Part shown: piece after piece, positions 5,083 through 5,277 of the stretch | Layout: the number at the start of each line of letters is the position of its first letter | How positions within the stretch are numbered: position 1 is the stretch's first letter | NCBI GenBank assembly: GCA_002317115.1 | Contig: DCIP01000219.1 | Coordinates: forward strand, 1-5,277 | Length of the DNA stretch: 5,277 nucleotides | Direction of reading: 5' to 3' | Source of the DNA: Candidatus Scybalocola fimicaballi | GTDB taxonomy: Bacteria > Bacteroidota > Bacteroidia > Bacteroidales > Paludibacteraceae | Notes under the pieces: model-generated | What the model saw: the letters and a program-made list of their open reading frames with translations, nothing else | The model's database searches: none | What the model was told of the DNA's origin: nothing | Translations under genes and position numbers: made by a program

Positions 5083-5277
5083 TTAGTCAATTCTGTGTAC
5101 TCTGTGGCCTTCAACGTAGATTGCACTGTATGGTGATGAAGGGCAAAGGTTCTCGCAAGCACCGCATCCGATACATCTCATTGGGTCGATCACTGGCATC
5201 TTTGCCGACGTTTCGTCTCCGTCTACTGTTGGTGCCATTGTGATTGCTCCGGCAGGACAGTGGCGGGCACAGTTGCC
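5083..5277 (-). CDS. 4Fe-4S ferredoxin-type protein, C-terminal fragment
   Basis: The window holds the last 64 residues; the gene continues past base 5277. The fragment starts GNCARHCPAGAIT, which supplies the third and fourth cysteines (C3, C7) of one cluster motif. It continues through D31-PMRCIGCGACENLCPSS, a complete C35-x2-C38-x2-C41-x3-C45-P set, and ends EGHRVHRID with TAA at 5083-5085. So it has at least two ferredoxin-type [4Fe-4S] sites, suggesting an electron-carrier or electron-transfer subunit. The rest of the protein is not visible: membrane 4Fe-4S proteins of the YccM/NosR type and small polyferredoxins are both possible. It is the first visible gene of the operon, 24 bases before the reductase, which itself carries two Fe-S motifs. 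Electron transfer between them is a reasonable inference, not shown. Confidence 0.88.
   Translation of the reverse strand, partial: GNCARHCPAGAITMAPTVDGDETSAKMPVIDPMRCIGCGACENLCPSSPYSAIYVEGHRVHRID

Overview
The window looks like chromosomal DNA of a Bacteroidota member, most likely order Bacteroidales (Prevotella- or Bacteroides-like). The reasons are moderate G+C, A/T-rich leaders without clear Shine-Dalgarno sequences before the starts, and a Tat-lipoprotein aldo/keto reductase with C-terminal iron-sulfur motifs beside a ferredoxin-type protein. The species cannot be fixed from this sequence.

Left part (1-1757, + strand): a sulfur amino-acid block. It opens with the last 41 complete codons of an O-acetylhomoserine sulfhydrylase-type PLP enzyme (metY-like). 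A GNAT acetyltransferase and a complete cysteine synthase (cysK) follow, and the block closes with a strong intrinsic terminator. Small perfect inverted repeats lie before the GNAT gene and across its stop codon. Both sulfhydrylases act on O-acetylated amino acids, so a GNAT between them is suggestive, but its substrate cannot be read from sequence.

Middle (1758-2886, + strand): a stand-alone gene for a membrane-anchored alpha/beta hydrolase with a full Ser-Asp-His triad. It ends at a strong terminator that also works for the convergent operon from the right. Just beyond it, at 2910-2964, are two tandem copies of a palindromic REP-like repeat, and one copy contains the stop codon of the neighbouring gene.

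Right part (2960-5277, - strand): a tightly packed four-gene operon. In transcription order it holds a 4Fe-4S ferredoxin-type protein (only its C-terminus is inside), the Tat-lipoprotein aldo/keto reductase with two Fe-S motifs, a small multi-pass membrane protein of unknown function, and a DUF1893 (TM1506-like) protein. Gaps are 24, 5 and 12 bases. The operon suggests an envelope-linked electron-transfer or redox function. That is inference from gene content, and the last two genes have no assigned role.

No RNA genes, insertion sequences, CRISPR arrays or integrase-type elements were seen. No stretch longer than 300 bases lacks a gene.
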